14,884 bases of DNA from CAZYBG01 sp964645155 (GTDB lineage: Bacteria; Pseudomonadota; Alphaproteobacteria; Rhodobacterales; Rhodobacteraceae), in NCBI GenBank assembly GCA_964645155.1, contig CAZYBG010000080.1:1-14884 (forward strand), in the 5' to 3' direction. Positions within the stretch are counted from its first letter, which is position 1; every line of letters begins with the position of its first letter. This document shows, one piece after another, positions 1 to 6,295 of the stretch. A model generated the notes under the pieces. It was not told the origin of the DNA. It searched no databases and was given only the letters and a program-made list of their open reading frames with translations. A program made the position numbers and the translations under genes.

Positions 1-178
1 GGCGGCGGGGTTCGACGGCGACATGCTCGAGGCGCAGGCCTTCGCCTTCCTCGCCGCCCGCGTCGTCCGCGGCCTGCCGCTGTCGGCGCCGGGCACGACC
101 GGGGTGCCGCGACCGGTGGCCGGCGGCCGGGTCAGCCGGCCGCCGCCGGCCGCGCGCGCCGCAGCATCGACCCGGTGA
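1..178 (+). CDS. anmK: Anhydro-N-acetylmuramic acid kinase, C-terminal end (partial)
   Basis: The reading frame starting at base 2 gives the last 58 residues of a protein cut by the window edge. It contains GFDGDMLEAQAFAFLAARVV, then RGLPLSAPGTTGV and VAGGRV, matching the conserved C-terminal signature of AnmK kinases (an acidic/EAxAFA helix, then a GLP..xPxTTG loop). AnmK phosphorylates and opens 1,6-anhydro-MurNAc to MurNAc-6-phosphate in cytoplasmic peptidoglycan recycling. After the usual end of the family (about the GGRV motif) there is a short Pro/Ala/Arg tail ending at TGA 176-178. That tail overlaps the 3' end of the convergent rarD gene by 47 nt, so it is probably an extension gained by loss of an earlier stop. 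The assignment rests on this C-terminal block only. Confidence 0.82.
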   Translation, partial: AAGFDGDMLEAQAFAFLAARVVRGLPLSAPGTTGVPRPVAGGRVSRPPPAARAAASTR

Positions 179-1058
179 AGAGCGCGAGCCCCGCCCAGAT
201 CAGGCCGAACGCCAGCAGGCGCGTCGACGAGAACGGCTCCTCGAACACGAAGACGGCGACGATGAAGATCATCGTCGGCGCGATGTACTGCATCATCCCG
301 ATGGTCGAGAGCCTGAGGCCCTTGGCGCCGTTGGCATAGAGCATGAGGGGCACCGCGGTGACGATCCCGCAGCCGAGAAGAAGCGCCGTGTCGGTGCCCG
401 TGCCGGCCAGGAAGTGCGACTGCCCCGTCGCCGCCAGCCAGATCGCATAGGCCAGCGCGAACGGGCCGAGAAGCAGCACCTCGAGCATGAAGCCCTGGTT
501 CGGGCCGATCGGCAGCGTCTTGCGGAAGAAGGCGTAGAGGCCCCACGAGAACGTCAGAAGCAGCGCCACCCAGGGCAGCGTCCCGGCCTCCCAGGTCAGG
601 ATGCCGACGGCGCCGGCGGCAAGCGCGACGGCGGCGATCTGCGCGGGCTTCAGCCGCTCGGCCAGGATCGCCGCCCCGAGGAGCACGCTGAACAGCGGGT
701 TGATGTAGTAGCCGAGCGCGGTATCGAGCGCGCGCCCCGCGCCGATCGCCCAGACATAGATGCCCCAGTTGATCGACACCAGCGCCGCGGTCAGCGCCGC
801 CTGCGCCAGCATCCGGGGGTTGCGCAGCGCGGCGCGCAGCTCGGCCGTGCGGCCGATGGCGACGAGGACGGTGCCGGCGATCGGCACCGACCAGATCACC
901 CGGTGGGCGATGACCTCGGCCACCGGGATATGGGCGAGCGCCTTCATGTAGAGCGGCAGGAAGCCCCAGAGCAGGTAGGCCGACAGCGCGAAGAAGAAGC
1001 CGGGAAGCGTGTCGCCGCCGGCGGCGGGCGGGGTCGGGGCGGCCTGTTCGGGGGGCAT
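132..1058 (-). CDS. rarD: RarD-type EamA/DMT family permease
   Basis: This is a 308-residue inner-membrane protein, close to the usual length of about 300. It has about ten hydrophobic segments in two EamA halves. Family marks seen are AYLLWGFLPLYMKAL near residues 26-40, EVIAHRVIWS, INWGIYVWAIG, and the RarD-typical GYYINPLFSVLLG block before AERL. The chemistry and substrate of RarD proteins are not settled; the name comes from E. coli chloramphenicol-sensitivity annotation, so export or uptake of a small metabolite is only a family-level guess. The start is the ATG at 1056-1058 (MPPEQ). The frame stays open far upstream, but that part has low-complexity Arg/Ala/Pro composition and covers two other genes, so it is not coding. 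No strong Shine-Dalgarno is visible. The gene is divergent from the secreted protein at 1200 and convergent with anmK. Confidence 0.88.
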   Translation of the reverse strand: MPPEQAAPTPPAAGGDTLPGFFFALSAYLLWGFLPLYMKALAHIPVAEVIAHRVIWSVPIAGTVLVAIGRTAELRAALRNPRMLAQAALTAALVSINWGIYVWAIGAGRALDTALGYYINPLFSVLLGAAILAERLKPAQIAAVALAAGAVGILTWEAGTLPWVALLLTFSWGLYAFFRKTLPIGPNQGFMLEVLLLGPFALAYAIWLAATGQSHFLAGTGTDTALLLGCGIVTAVPLMLYANGAKGLRLSTIGMMQYIAPTMIFIVAVFVFEEPFSSTRLLAFGLIWAGLALFTGSMLRRARPAAAG

Positions 1059-1102
1059 GACGAGGATCGACCAGAGGGACTGCTGGCCGTTCCCTAGGGC
1101 AA

Positions 1103-1175
1103 GCGGCGGGCAAATGCCACCCGCCGCGCGACGCGCGCTTGCGCTGCCGCGGGCGCCGGGCAATATGGCGCCGGG
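1103..1175. promoter_or_regulatory. Inverted and direct repeats in the rarD / secreted-protein divergent gap
   Basis: In the 141-nt divergent gap there is a perfect 8-bp inverted repeat, GCGGCGGG at 1103-1110 and CCCGCCGC at 1120-1127, around a 9-nt centre. A 9-bp direct repeat follows, GGCGCCGGG at 1152-1160 and 1167-1175, in which each copy contains the palindrome GGCGCC. These could be operators or RNA stems for either gene. No convincing -35/-10 pair is visible, so regulation is a guess. Confidence 0.3.
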
Positions 1176-1199
1176 TGGTGGTGTGTTCCGGAGGTTGCG

Positions 1200-1643
1200 A
1201 TGCAGCGTCTCTCGACGGTCATGGCTGTTCTGTCCATGGGCTTGCTTTCCACCCTGGCCGGCCCCGGCGCCCGGGCGCAGGACATCAGCCGCCAGATCCC
1301 GGCCGACGACACGTTCTGGGAGAACGAGATCTCCTGGCAGGGCCTTCCGGGGGGCTACCCGTTCCGGGCCAAGCTGATCGTCGTCGACGGCATCATCGAA
1401 TGGTGCGGCATAGGTGCGTTCACCAACCTGACCAGCCGCCCGGCCGCGATGAAGATGCTGCGCGGCGCCGCGCTGAAGATGAACGGCCAGACGATCCTGC
1501 AGGACTTCTCGTTCTTCGCCCGCGTCAACCGCGAGAGCGATGTCGCGGGCGGCCTCGCCAACTGCCGGTCGACCCGCGCCGCGGCGCCGAGGACCGAGCC
1601 CGAGATCGAGGTCGACTGGCCTGACGGATCGTTCCGGAACTGA
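1200..1643 (+). CDS. Small secreted (periplasmic) protein of unknown function
   Basis: I do not recognise a named family. The 147-residue product starts with a basic MQR, a hydrophobic core at about residues 6-20 and an ARA|QD signal peptidase I site after Ala26, so it is probably exported by Sec. The mature part is about 121 residues with two cysteines (Cys69 in EWCGIG, Cys122 in ANCRS), which could form a disulfide. It has a recognisable core: WENEISWQGLPGGYPF, then a beta-rich KLIVVDGIIEWCG stretch, then a helical MKMLRGAALKMNG segment and a DFSFFARV strand. The start is firm: GGAGG at 1190-1194 is 5 nt before ATG 1200. It is divergent from rarD and ends 10 nt from the convergent cupin stop, so it is transcribed alone. 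The signal peptide and ribosome site make a real gene very likely; function is unknown. Confidence 0.8.
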   Translation: MQRLSTVMAVLSMGLLSTLAGPGARAQDISRQIPADDTFWENEISWQGLPGGYPFRAKLIVVDGIIEWCGIGAFTNLTSRPAAMKMLRGAALKMNGQTILQDFSFFARVNRESDVAGGLANCRSTRAAAPRTEPEIEVDWPDGSFRN

Positions 1644-1653
1644 CCGCCCGGCC

Positions 1654-2085
1654 TCACGCCGCCGGAATGTCGAAGCCCTCGGGCGCAAGCTCGAAGCCTT
1701 CGAAGCGGAAGCCCGGCGCGACGATGCACGAGACGAGCGTCCAGCCGCCGGTGCTTTCCGCCGCCTGCCAGTGGCGGGCGGGGACGACCACCTGCGGCGT
1801 ATCGCCGGCGAAGAGGTCGGGGCCGAGGCGGTAGGCCGTCGCGGGGCCCGCCGCATCGGCCGCGATGCTGAGGCCGAGCGCGGCGCCCGCGTGCCAGAGC
1901 CAGACCTCGTCGGCGTCGACGCGGTGCCAGTGGCTGCGTTCGCCCTCGCGCAGCAGGAAGTGGATCGCCGTGGCGGTCGGCCGGCCGTCGGCAGCCGGTG
2001 TGCCGCGCCAGGTCTCGGCGTACCAGCCCCCCTCGGGGTGAGGCTGCAGGCCGAGGCGCGTGATGATCGCTTCGGCCTCGCTCAT
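1654..2085 (-). CDS. Cupin_5 (DUF985) family protein
   Basis: The 143-residue protein matches the cupin_5/DUF985 family. The hallmark HPEGGWYAETWR lies near residues 16-27, followed by TAIHFLLREGERSHWHRV and DADEVWLWHAGAALGL. The usual short cupin barrel closes with VVVPARHWQAAE and GWTLVSCIVAPGF. His and Glu residues in SHWHRVDADE are the likely metal or ligand positions by comparison with other cupins. The family has solved structures but no agreed reaction; a role in sugar or small-molecule metabolism has been suggested only by fold. The start ATG 2083-2085 begins exactly at the conserved MSEAEAIITRLGL helix; the GGCGG just before it is a weak ribosome site. The gene is 55 nt downstream of moaA in the same direction and may be cotranscribed with it. 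Confidence 0.85.
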   Translation of the reverse strand: MSEAEAIITRLGLQPHPEGGWYAETWRGTPAADGRPTATAIHFLLREGERSHWHRVDADEVWLWHAGAALGLSIAADAAGPATAYRLGPDLFAGDTPQVVVPARHWQAAESTGGWTLVSCIVAPGFRFEGFELAPEGFDIPAA

Positions 2086-2151
2086 CCGCCGCCCGCCGTC
2101 ATCCGCCCGCCTTCATCCACCGGCTTTCGTCCGAGCGCCGTCATCCGCCCG
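2082..2151. repeat. Short repeats at the moaA-cupin junction
   Basis: A 15-bp unit, GCCGTCATCCGCCCG on the plus strand, occurs perfectly at 2095-2109 and 2137-2151. Shorter relatives start at 2082 (TCATCCGCC, overlapping the cupin start codon) and 2113 (TCATCCACC). Read on the coding strand, the unit is GGGCGGATGA. One copy supplies the last Gly codons and TGA stop of moaA, and another supplies the GGCGG and ATG of the cupin gene. The gap therefore looks as if it grew by local duplication of the moaA end. Confidence 0.7.
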
Positions 2152-3145
2152 TGTGGCTCATGTGGCGGCTGACCTGGCCCGCGGCGCGCTGGCGCGAATA
2201 GTCGAAGTCGTGGCCCTTCGGCTTGCGCGCGATGGCGGCGCGGATCGCGGCCTCGACCGCGGCGTCGTCGGAACTGGCGCGGAGCGGGGTCCTGAGGTCG
2301 GCCATGTCCTCCTGACCGAGGCACATGTAGAGTTCGCCCGTGCAGGTCAGCCGGACGCGGTTGCAGCTTTCGCAGAAATTGTGGCTGAGCGGCGTGATGA
2401 AGCCGATCCGCTGCCCGGTCTCGCCGAGCCGGGCGTAGCGCGCCGGCCCGCCGGTACGGTCGGGAAGGTCGGCGAGCGTGAAGCGCTCGCCGAGACGGCG
2501 GCGCAGGTCGTCCAGCGACCAGAACTGGTCGAGCCGGTCGGTGCCGCCCATGTCGCCCATCGGCATGACCTCGATGAAGGTCAGGTCGTGGCCCTCGGCG
2601 GCGCACCAGTCGACCAGCGCGAACAGCTCGTCCTCGTTCTCGCCCTTCAGCGCGACGGTGTTGATCTTGACGTGGAGGCCCGCGGCACGCGCGGCCGCGA
2701 TCCCCTCGATCACCTGCTGCAGCCGGCCCCAGCGGGTGATCTTCTGGAACTTCGCCGCATCGAGCGTGTCGAGCGAGACGTTGACCCGGCGGACGCCGAT
2801 CGCCGCCAACTCGCCCGCGAACCGGGCCAGCTGGCTGCCGTTGGTGGTGAGCGTCAGCTCCTTCAGCGCGCCGCTTTCCAGGTGCCGGCCCATCGCGCGG
2901 AAGTAGGTCATGATCTCGCGCCGCACCAGCGGCTCGCCGCCGGTGATGCGCAGCTTCTCGACGCCGAGGCGGATGAAGGCCGAGCTCAGCCGGTCGAGCT
3001 CCTCGAGCGTGAGAAGCTCCTTCTTCGGCAGGAAGCTCATGTTTTCCGACATGCAGTAGACGCAGCGGAAGTCGCACCGGTCGGTGACCGAGACGCGCAG
3101 GTAGCGGATCGCGCGGGCGAAGGGGTCGATCAGCGGGGCGGCCAT
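2141..3145 (-). CDS. moaA: GTP 3',8-cyclase (molybdenum cofactor biosynthesis protein A)
   Basis: MoaA is a radical-SAM enzyme that turns GTP into 3',8-cyclo-7,8-dihydro-GTP, the first step of molybdopterin synthesis, before MoaC acts. The 334-residue product has the N-terminal 4Fe-4S/SAM motif CDFRCVYC (Cys24, Cys28, Cys31) and the SAM-binding GGEP at 69-72. The second, GTP-binding 4Fe-4S site is C-x2-C-x13-C (Cys258, Cys261, Cys275) with the NRVRLT arginines. It ends in the C-terminal Gly-Gly that the family needs for activity. The start ATG 3143-3145 (MAAPLIDPFAR) is chosen by family alignment; an in-frame start at 3172 would add nine residues, and neither has a strong ribosome site. No other moa genes are in the window. 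The gene lies 90 nt after alkD and may have its own promoter. Confidence 0.95.
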   Translation of the reverse strand: MAAPLIDPFARAIRYLRVSVTDRCDFRCVYCMSENMSFLPKKELLTLEELDRLSSAFIRLGVEKLRITGGEPLVRREIMTYFRAMGRHLESGALKELTLTTNGSQLARFAGELAAIGVRRVNVSLDTLDAAKFQKITRWGRLQQVIEGIAAARAAGLHVKINTVALKGENEDELFALVDWCAAEGHDLTFIEVMPMGDMGGTDRLDQFWSLDDLRRRLGERFTLADLPDRTGGPARYARLGETGQRIGFITPLSHNFCESCNRVRLTCTGELYMCLGQEDMADLRTPLRASSDDAAVEAAIRAAIARKPKGHDFDYSRQRAAGQVSRHMSHTGG

Positions 3146-3235
3146 GTCCGGAAGGTAAGGGGCGCGGACCATGGCCGCAAGCGCGGTTTCGCGCGGGCGC
3201 CGGCCCGAAGGGCGGTTCCGGCACGGAAGCCCGGC

Positions 3236-3919
3236 TCAGGGCGGTGCCAGATGGCGCGCCGCCTCGCGCCGGGCGAAGGGCCGCAGCACCGGGCCGTGGG
3301 CGTCGAGCCAGGCGCGGACCCGCGCCGCGTCGTGGCGCGAGAGGTCGCGCAGCCACCAGGCCACGGCCTTCTGCACGAACCACTCCCGCTCGGGCGCCAG
3401 CCGGGCGCACCATCCGAGGGCGCGGTCGCGCGCGGCGAGTTCGGCCGGCCGGGGGTGGTTCTGCTTCGTCCAGGGCAGCGTCATGACGAGCGCCGCGCGG
3501 CGGACCCAGAACGACGGATGGTCGAGCCAGGCCTCGACCTCGTCGAGCCGGGCCGGGTCGGCGACGAGGCGCTTCTGGCCGGCGATCGAGGCATGGTCGG
3601 CCAGCGCCCAGGCATCGAAGCCCGGGACCCAGGAGGCGATCAGGCGCCAGGCGCCCTCGTCGGGCCGGATGCGGGCCTGCGTCAGGAGCCTGGCGGCGGC
3701 GACGCGCGCCTCGTGGATGTCGGTCTGCCAGAGCGCATCGGCGAGCGCGAGGCGGTCGTCGAGCGTGAGCTCCGCCCGCCATGCCCTTGCGAGAGCGTCG
3801 ATTTCGGGAACCGAGACGCCCAGGTAGACGCGCGGTGCCTTGTGATAGGCGGCCATCGCCGCGGCCCTTCCGGGGTCGGCCGCGGCGCGGAGGGCGGCGA
3901 GGGCGGTGCCGGCTGTCAC
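3236..3919 (-). CDS. AlkD-like DNA alkylation repair protein
   Basis: The 227-residue, helix-rich protein fits the AlkD/AlkC HEAT-like repeat DNA glycosylase family, which removes 3-methyladenine, 7-methylguanine and bulkier cationic lesions without flipping the base. The residues corresponding to the B. cereus AlkD active site seem present: Trp104 and Asp108 in FDAWALADH, Arg140/Arg141 in FWVRRAAL, and the Trp pair in VAWWLRDLS (188-189). Early HEAT-like helices carry YLGVSVPEIDALAR and the ALWQTDIHEARVAAARLL repeat. The start used is GTG at 3917-3919, 18 nt after the upstream gene's stop; an ATG at 3856 would remove 21 residues of poorly conserved sequence, so the exact start is uncertain. 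It is transcribed behind glmU-glmS and the PNPOx-like gene. Substrate range cannot be read from the sequence. Confidence 0.85.
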   Translation of the reverse strand: MTAGTALAALRAAADPGRAAAMAAYHKAPRVYLGVSVPEIDALARAWRAELTLDDRLALADALWQTDIHEARVAAARLLTQARIRPDEGAWRLIASWVPGFDAWALADHASIAGQKRLVADPARLDEVEAWLDHPSFWVRRAALVMTLPWTKQNHPRPAELAARDRALGWCARLAPEREWFVQKAVAWWLRDLSRHDAARVRAWLDAHGPVLRPFARREAARHLAPP

Positions 3920-3937
3920 TCGGGCGTCACGCCGGTG

Positions 3938-4477
3938 TCACTCGGGCAGGCCGGTCGGAAAGCCGTCGATCGTCGCGCGGTTCTTCTCGGCCCAGTAGGC
4001 GGGCAGGGCGCCCTCGCGCTGCTCGGCCCAGTGCCGCAGGGTGTCGCGGGGCCCGGCATGGTCGAAGAACGGCACGGCGTAGCCGCAGGACGTCTGCACC
4101 AGATCGACCGCCATCTCGAACACCTGCCGCGCGCCCGGCGTGGCGGGAAAGTGCCGGGCGGCCTCGTCCCAGCCGGCCGTGCCGCGCCACGTGGCGACGG
4201 CGCGGCCGTAGGCGCGCAGGATCAGCGGCCGCGCTTCGAACGAACACCACATCAGCGTCATGCGGTCGAGGCGGGCGACATGGCCCGCGGTCTCGTTGCC
4301 CGAGCCGGTGAGGTTGAGCCACAGGACGCGGTTCGGGCCGAGAACGCGCAGCGAGTCCATCCCCTTGGGCGAGATGTTGACGCGGCCCGTCTCGGCCGCC
4401 GAGCCGACGAAGAAGATGTGCTGCGCCGCGATGAAGCGGCGGTGGTCGTCGTCGAGCGCGGGGAACTGCCTGGCCAT
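3938..4477 (-). CDS. Pyridoxamine 5'-phosphate oxidase-like flavin-fold protein
   Basis: The 179-residue product resembles the PNPOx-like FMN-binding split-barrel family. Features are the N-terminal FIAAQHIFFVGSAAETGRVNIS strand pair, the SPKGMDSLRVLGPNRVLWLNL core, and the GSGNETAGHV turn near residues 58-67, typical of this group. It is a side branch of unknown substrate, not a PdxH ortholog; flavin or heme/F420-type cofactor binding is possible by fold only. The start ATG 4475-4477 shares one base with the glmS stop (TGATG), indicating translational coupling, with GGTGGAG at the end of glmS as the ribosome site. A GTG one codon upstream (4480) is also possible. A 12-bp direct repeat overlaps its stop and the start of alkD. 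Linkage to glmS looks like operon convenience and gives no clue to the reaction. Confidence 0.8.
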   Translation of the reverse strand: MARQFPALDDDHRRFIAAQHIFFVGSAAETGRVNISPKGMDSLRVLGPNRVLWLNLTGSGNETAGHVARLDRMTLMWCSFEARPLILRAYGRAVATWRGTAGWDEAARHFPATPGARQVFEMAVDLVQTSCGYAVPFFDHAGPRDTLRHWAEQREGALPAYWAEKNRATIDGFPTGLPE

Positions 4478-6291
4478 CACTCCACCGTCACCGATTTCGC
4501 CAGGTTGCGCGGCTGGTCGACATCGGTGCCCTTGGCGACCGCCGTGTGATAGGCGAGCAGCTGCGCCGGGACCGCGTAGACGATGGGGGCGATCAGGTCG
4601 GGCACGTCCGGCATCGTGATGAGCTTCCAGGTGCCCTGCCGCGCCTCCCTCGCGCCGGCCGCGTCGGTGATCAGGACGACGCGGCCGTGCCGGGCCATCA
4701 CCTCCTGCATGTTCGAGACGGTCTTCTCGAACAGCCGGTCGCGCGGGGCGAGCACGATCACCGGAACATGCGGGTCGATCAGCGCGATGGGGCCGTGCTT
4801 GAGTTCGCCCGACGCATAGCCTTCGGCGTGGATGTAGCTGAGCTCCTTGAGTTTAAGCGCACCCTCGAGCGCAAGCGGGTAGAGCGTCCCGCGGCCGAGG
4901 AACAGGATGTCGCGCGCTTCGGCCAGGTGCTCGGCGACGGCGGCGATCTCGCCCGACGCCGCCAGCGCCTGGTTGACGAGGCCGGGAAGCCGCGCGAGGT
5001 CGGCCAGGTGGCCGTCGAGACCAGGTGCGTTGAGCACCCCCCGCTGGCGCGCCGCCTTGAGCGCCATCAGCGCCATCACCGCGAGCTGGTTGGTGAAGGC
5101 CTTGGTCGAGGCGACCGAGACCTCGACACCGGCGAGGATCGGCAGCGCCAGGTCGCTCTCGCGCGCGATCGACGAGGTGGCGACGTTGACCAGCGACCAG
5201 ATCCTGTCGGCCTTGCCCCGGGCGTAGCGCAGCGCGGCGAGGGTGTCGGCGGTCTCGCCCGACTGGCTGACGAAGAGCGCGGCGGTGCCCGGCGTGACCG
5301 GCGGCTCGCGGTAGCGGAACTCGGAGGCGACGTCGACCTCGCATGGCAGGCGCGCGATCTGCTCGAACCAGTACTTCGCCACGAGGCAGGCGTAGTGGCC
5401 GGTGCCGCAGGCGACGAGCGTGAGCCGCTCGATGCCCTCGAACGAAAGCGCCTCGGGCAGGGCGAGGCGCCCCGCGGGCGCGTAGGCGGCCAGCACGTCG
5501 GCCAGGACCTTCGGCTGCTCGGCGATCTCCTTGGCCATGAAGTGCTTGTAGCCGTCCTTCTCGATGCGGGTGGCGTCGAGGCGGACCTCGGTGATTTCGC
5601 GGTTGGCGCGGCGGCCGGCGGCGTCGTGGATGGTGGCGCCCCGGCGGGTGACCACGGCGATGTCGCCCTCCTCGAGATAGGCGATGCGCGAGGTCAGCGG
5701 CCCGAGCGCGATCGCGTCCGAGCCGAGGAACATCTCGCCCTCGCCGTAACCCACGGCCAGCGGCGCGCCCTTGCGCGCGCCGATCATCAGGTCGCCGTCG
5801 CCCTCGAACAGGAAGGCGAGCGCGAAGGCGCCGTGCAGGCGGTCGACGGCCTCGGTGACGGCCTCGGCGGGCGCGAGGCCGCGGTCGAGGTTGCGGCGGA
5901 CGAGGATGGCGGCGACCTCGCTGTCGGTCTCGGTCTCGTGGGCGAGGCCCTCGGCGGCCAGTTCGTCGCGCAGCTCGCGGAAGTTCTCGATGATGCCGTT
6001 GTGGACCACGGTGACAGGCCCGGAGCGGTGCGGATGGGCGTTGCCCTCGGTCACTGCGCCGTGGGTGGCCCACCGGGTCTGGCCGATACCTGACTTGCCG
6101 GGCAGCGGGTCATGTACCAGAAGGTCGGAGAGGTTGACGAGCTTGCCGACCGCGCGGCGGCGGTCGAGCCGGCCGTCGTGGATCGTGGCGATGCCGGCCG
6201 AATCGTAGCCGCGGTATTCCAGCCGCTTCAGCGCCTCGACGAGGATGGGGGCGGCTTCATGGTTGCCGAGAATGCCGACGATCCCGCACAT
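4477..6291 (-). CDS. glmS: Glutamine--fructose-6-phosphate aminotransferase (isomerizing)
   Basis: GlmS makes glucosamine-6-phosphate from fructose-6-phosphate and glutamine, the entry into amino-sugar and cell-wall precursor synthesis in the cytoplasm. The 604-residue protein has full family length. Met is followed by the N-terminal nucleophile Cys in MCGIVGILGN. The class II glutamine amidotransferase domain (about 1-240) has RWATHG, HNGIIENF and TDSEV. Two SIS sugar-isomerase domains follow, with ACGTGHYA, SQSGETADT and STKAFTNQL, then GRGTLYPLALEGALKLKE and the closing DQPRNLAKSVTVE. Start ATG 6289-6291 lies 4 nt after the glmU stop; the ribosome site AAGGG is inside the end of glmU, so the two are coupled. 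No glmS ribozyme is seen or expected in this lineage. Identification is firm. Confidence 0.98.
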   Translation of the reverse strand: MCGIVGILGNHEAAPILVEALKRLEYRGYDSAGIATIHDGRLDRRRAVGKLVNLSDLLVHDPLPGKSGIGQTRWATHGAVTEGNAHPHRSGPVTVVHNGIIENFRELRDELAAEGLAHETETDSEVAAILVRRNLDRGLAPAEAVTEAVDRLHGAFALAFLFEGDGDLMIGARKGAPLAVGYGEGEMFLGSDAIALGPLTSRIAYLEEGDIAVVTRRGATIHDAAGRRANREITEVRLDATRIEKDGYKHFMAKEIAEQPKVLADVLAAYAPAGRLALPEALSFEGIERLTLVACGTGHYACLVAKYWFEQIARLPCEVDVASEFRYREPPVTPGTAALFVSQSGETADTLAALRYARGKADRIWSLVNVATSSIARESDLALPILAGVEVSVASTKAFTNQLAVMALMALKAARQRGVLNAPGLDGHLADLARLPGLVNQALAASGEIAAVAEHLAEARDILFLGRGTLYPLALEGALKLKELSYIHAEGYASGELKHGPIALIDPHVPVIVLAPRDRLFEKTVSNMQEVMARHGRVVLITDAAGAREARQGTWKLITMPDVPDLIAPIVYAVPAQLLAYHTAVAKGTDVDQPRNLAKSVTVE

Positions 6292-6295
6292 GAAC

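Noticed and set aside
1059..1856. N-terminal extension of rarD
   Set aside because: The frame is open, but the added 266 residues are low-complexity and antisense to the secreted-protein and cupin regions; RarD family length fits the ATG at 1058.
3146..3235. Molybdenum cofactor riboswitch before moaA
   Set aside because: The 90-nt gap is too short and I could not recognise the conserved Moco riboswitch core.
2060..4549. 829-residue open frame on the plus strand
   Set aside because: It is antisense to moaA, the AlkD-like gene and the PNPOx-like gene, with Arg/Ala/Gly/Pro-biased, family-less translation. It is a by-product of strong third-position GC bias.
4546..6093. 515-residue open frame on the plus strand
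   Set aside because: It is the reverse complement of glmS in the phase that avoids stops; the composition is low-complexity and no domain is recognisable.
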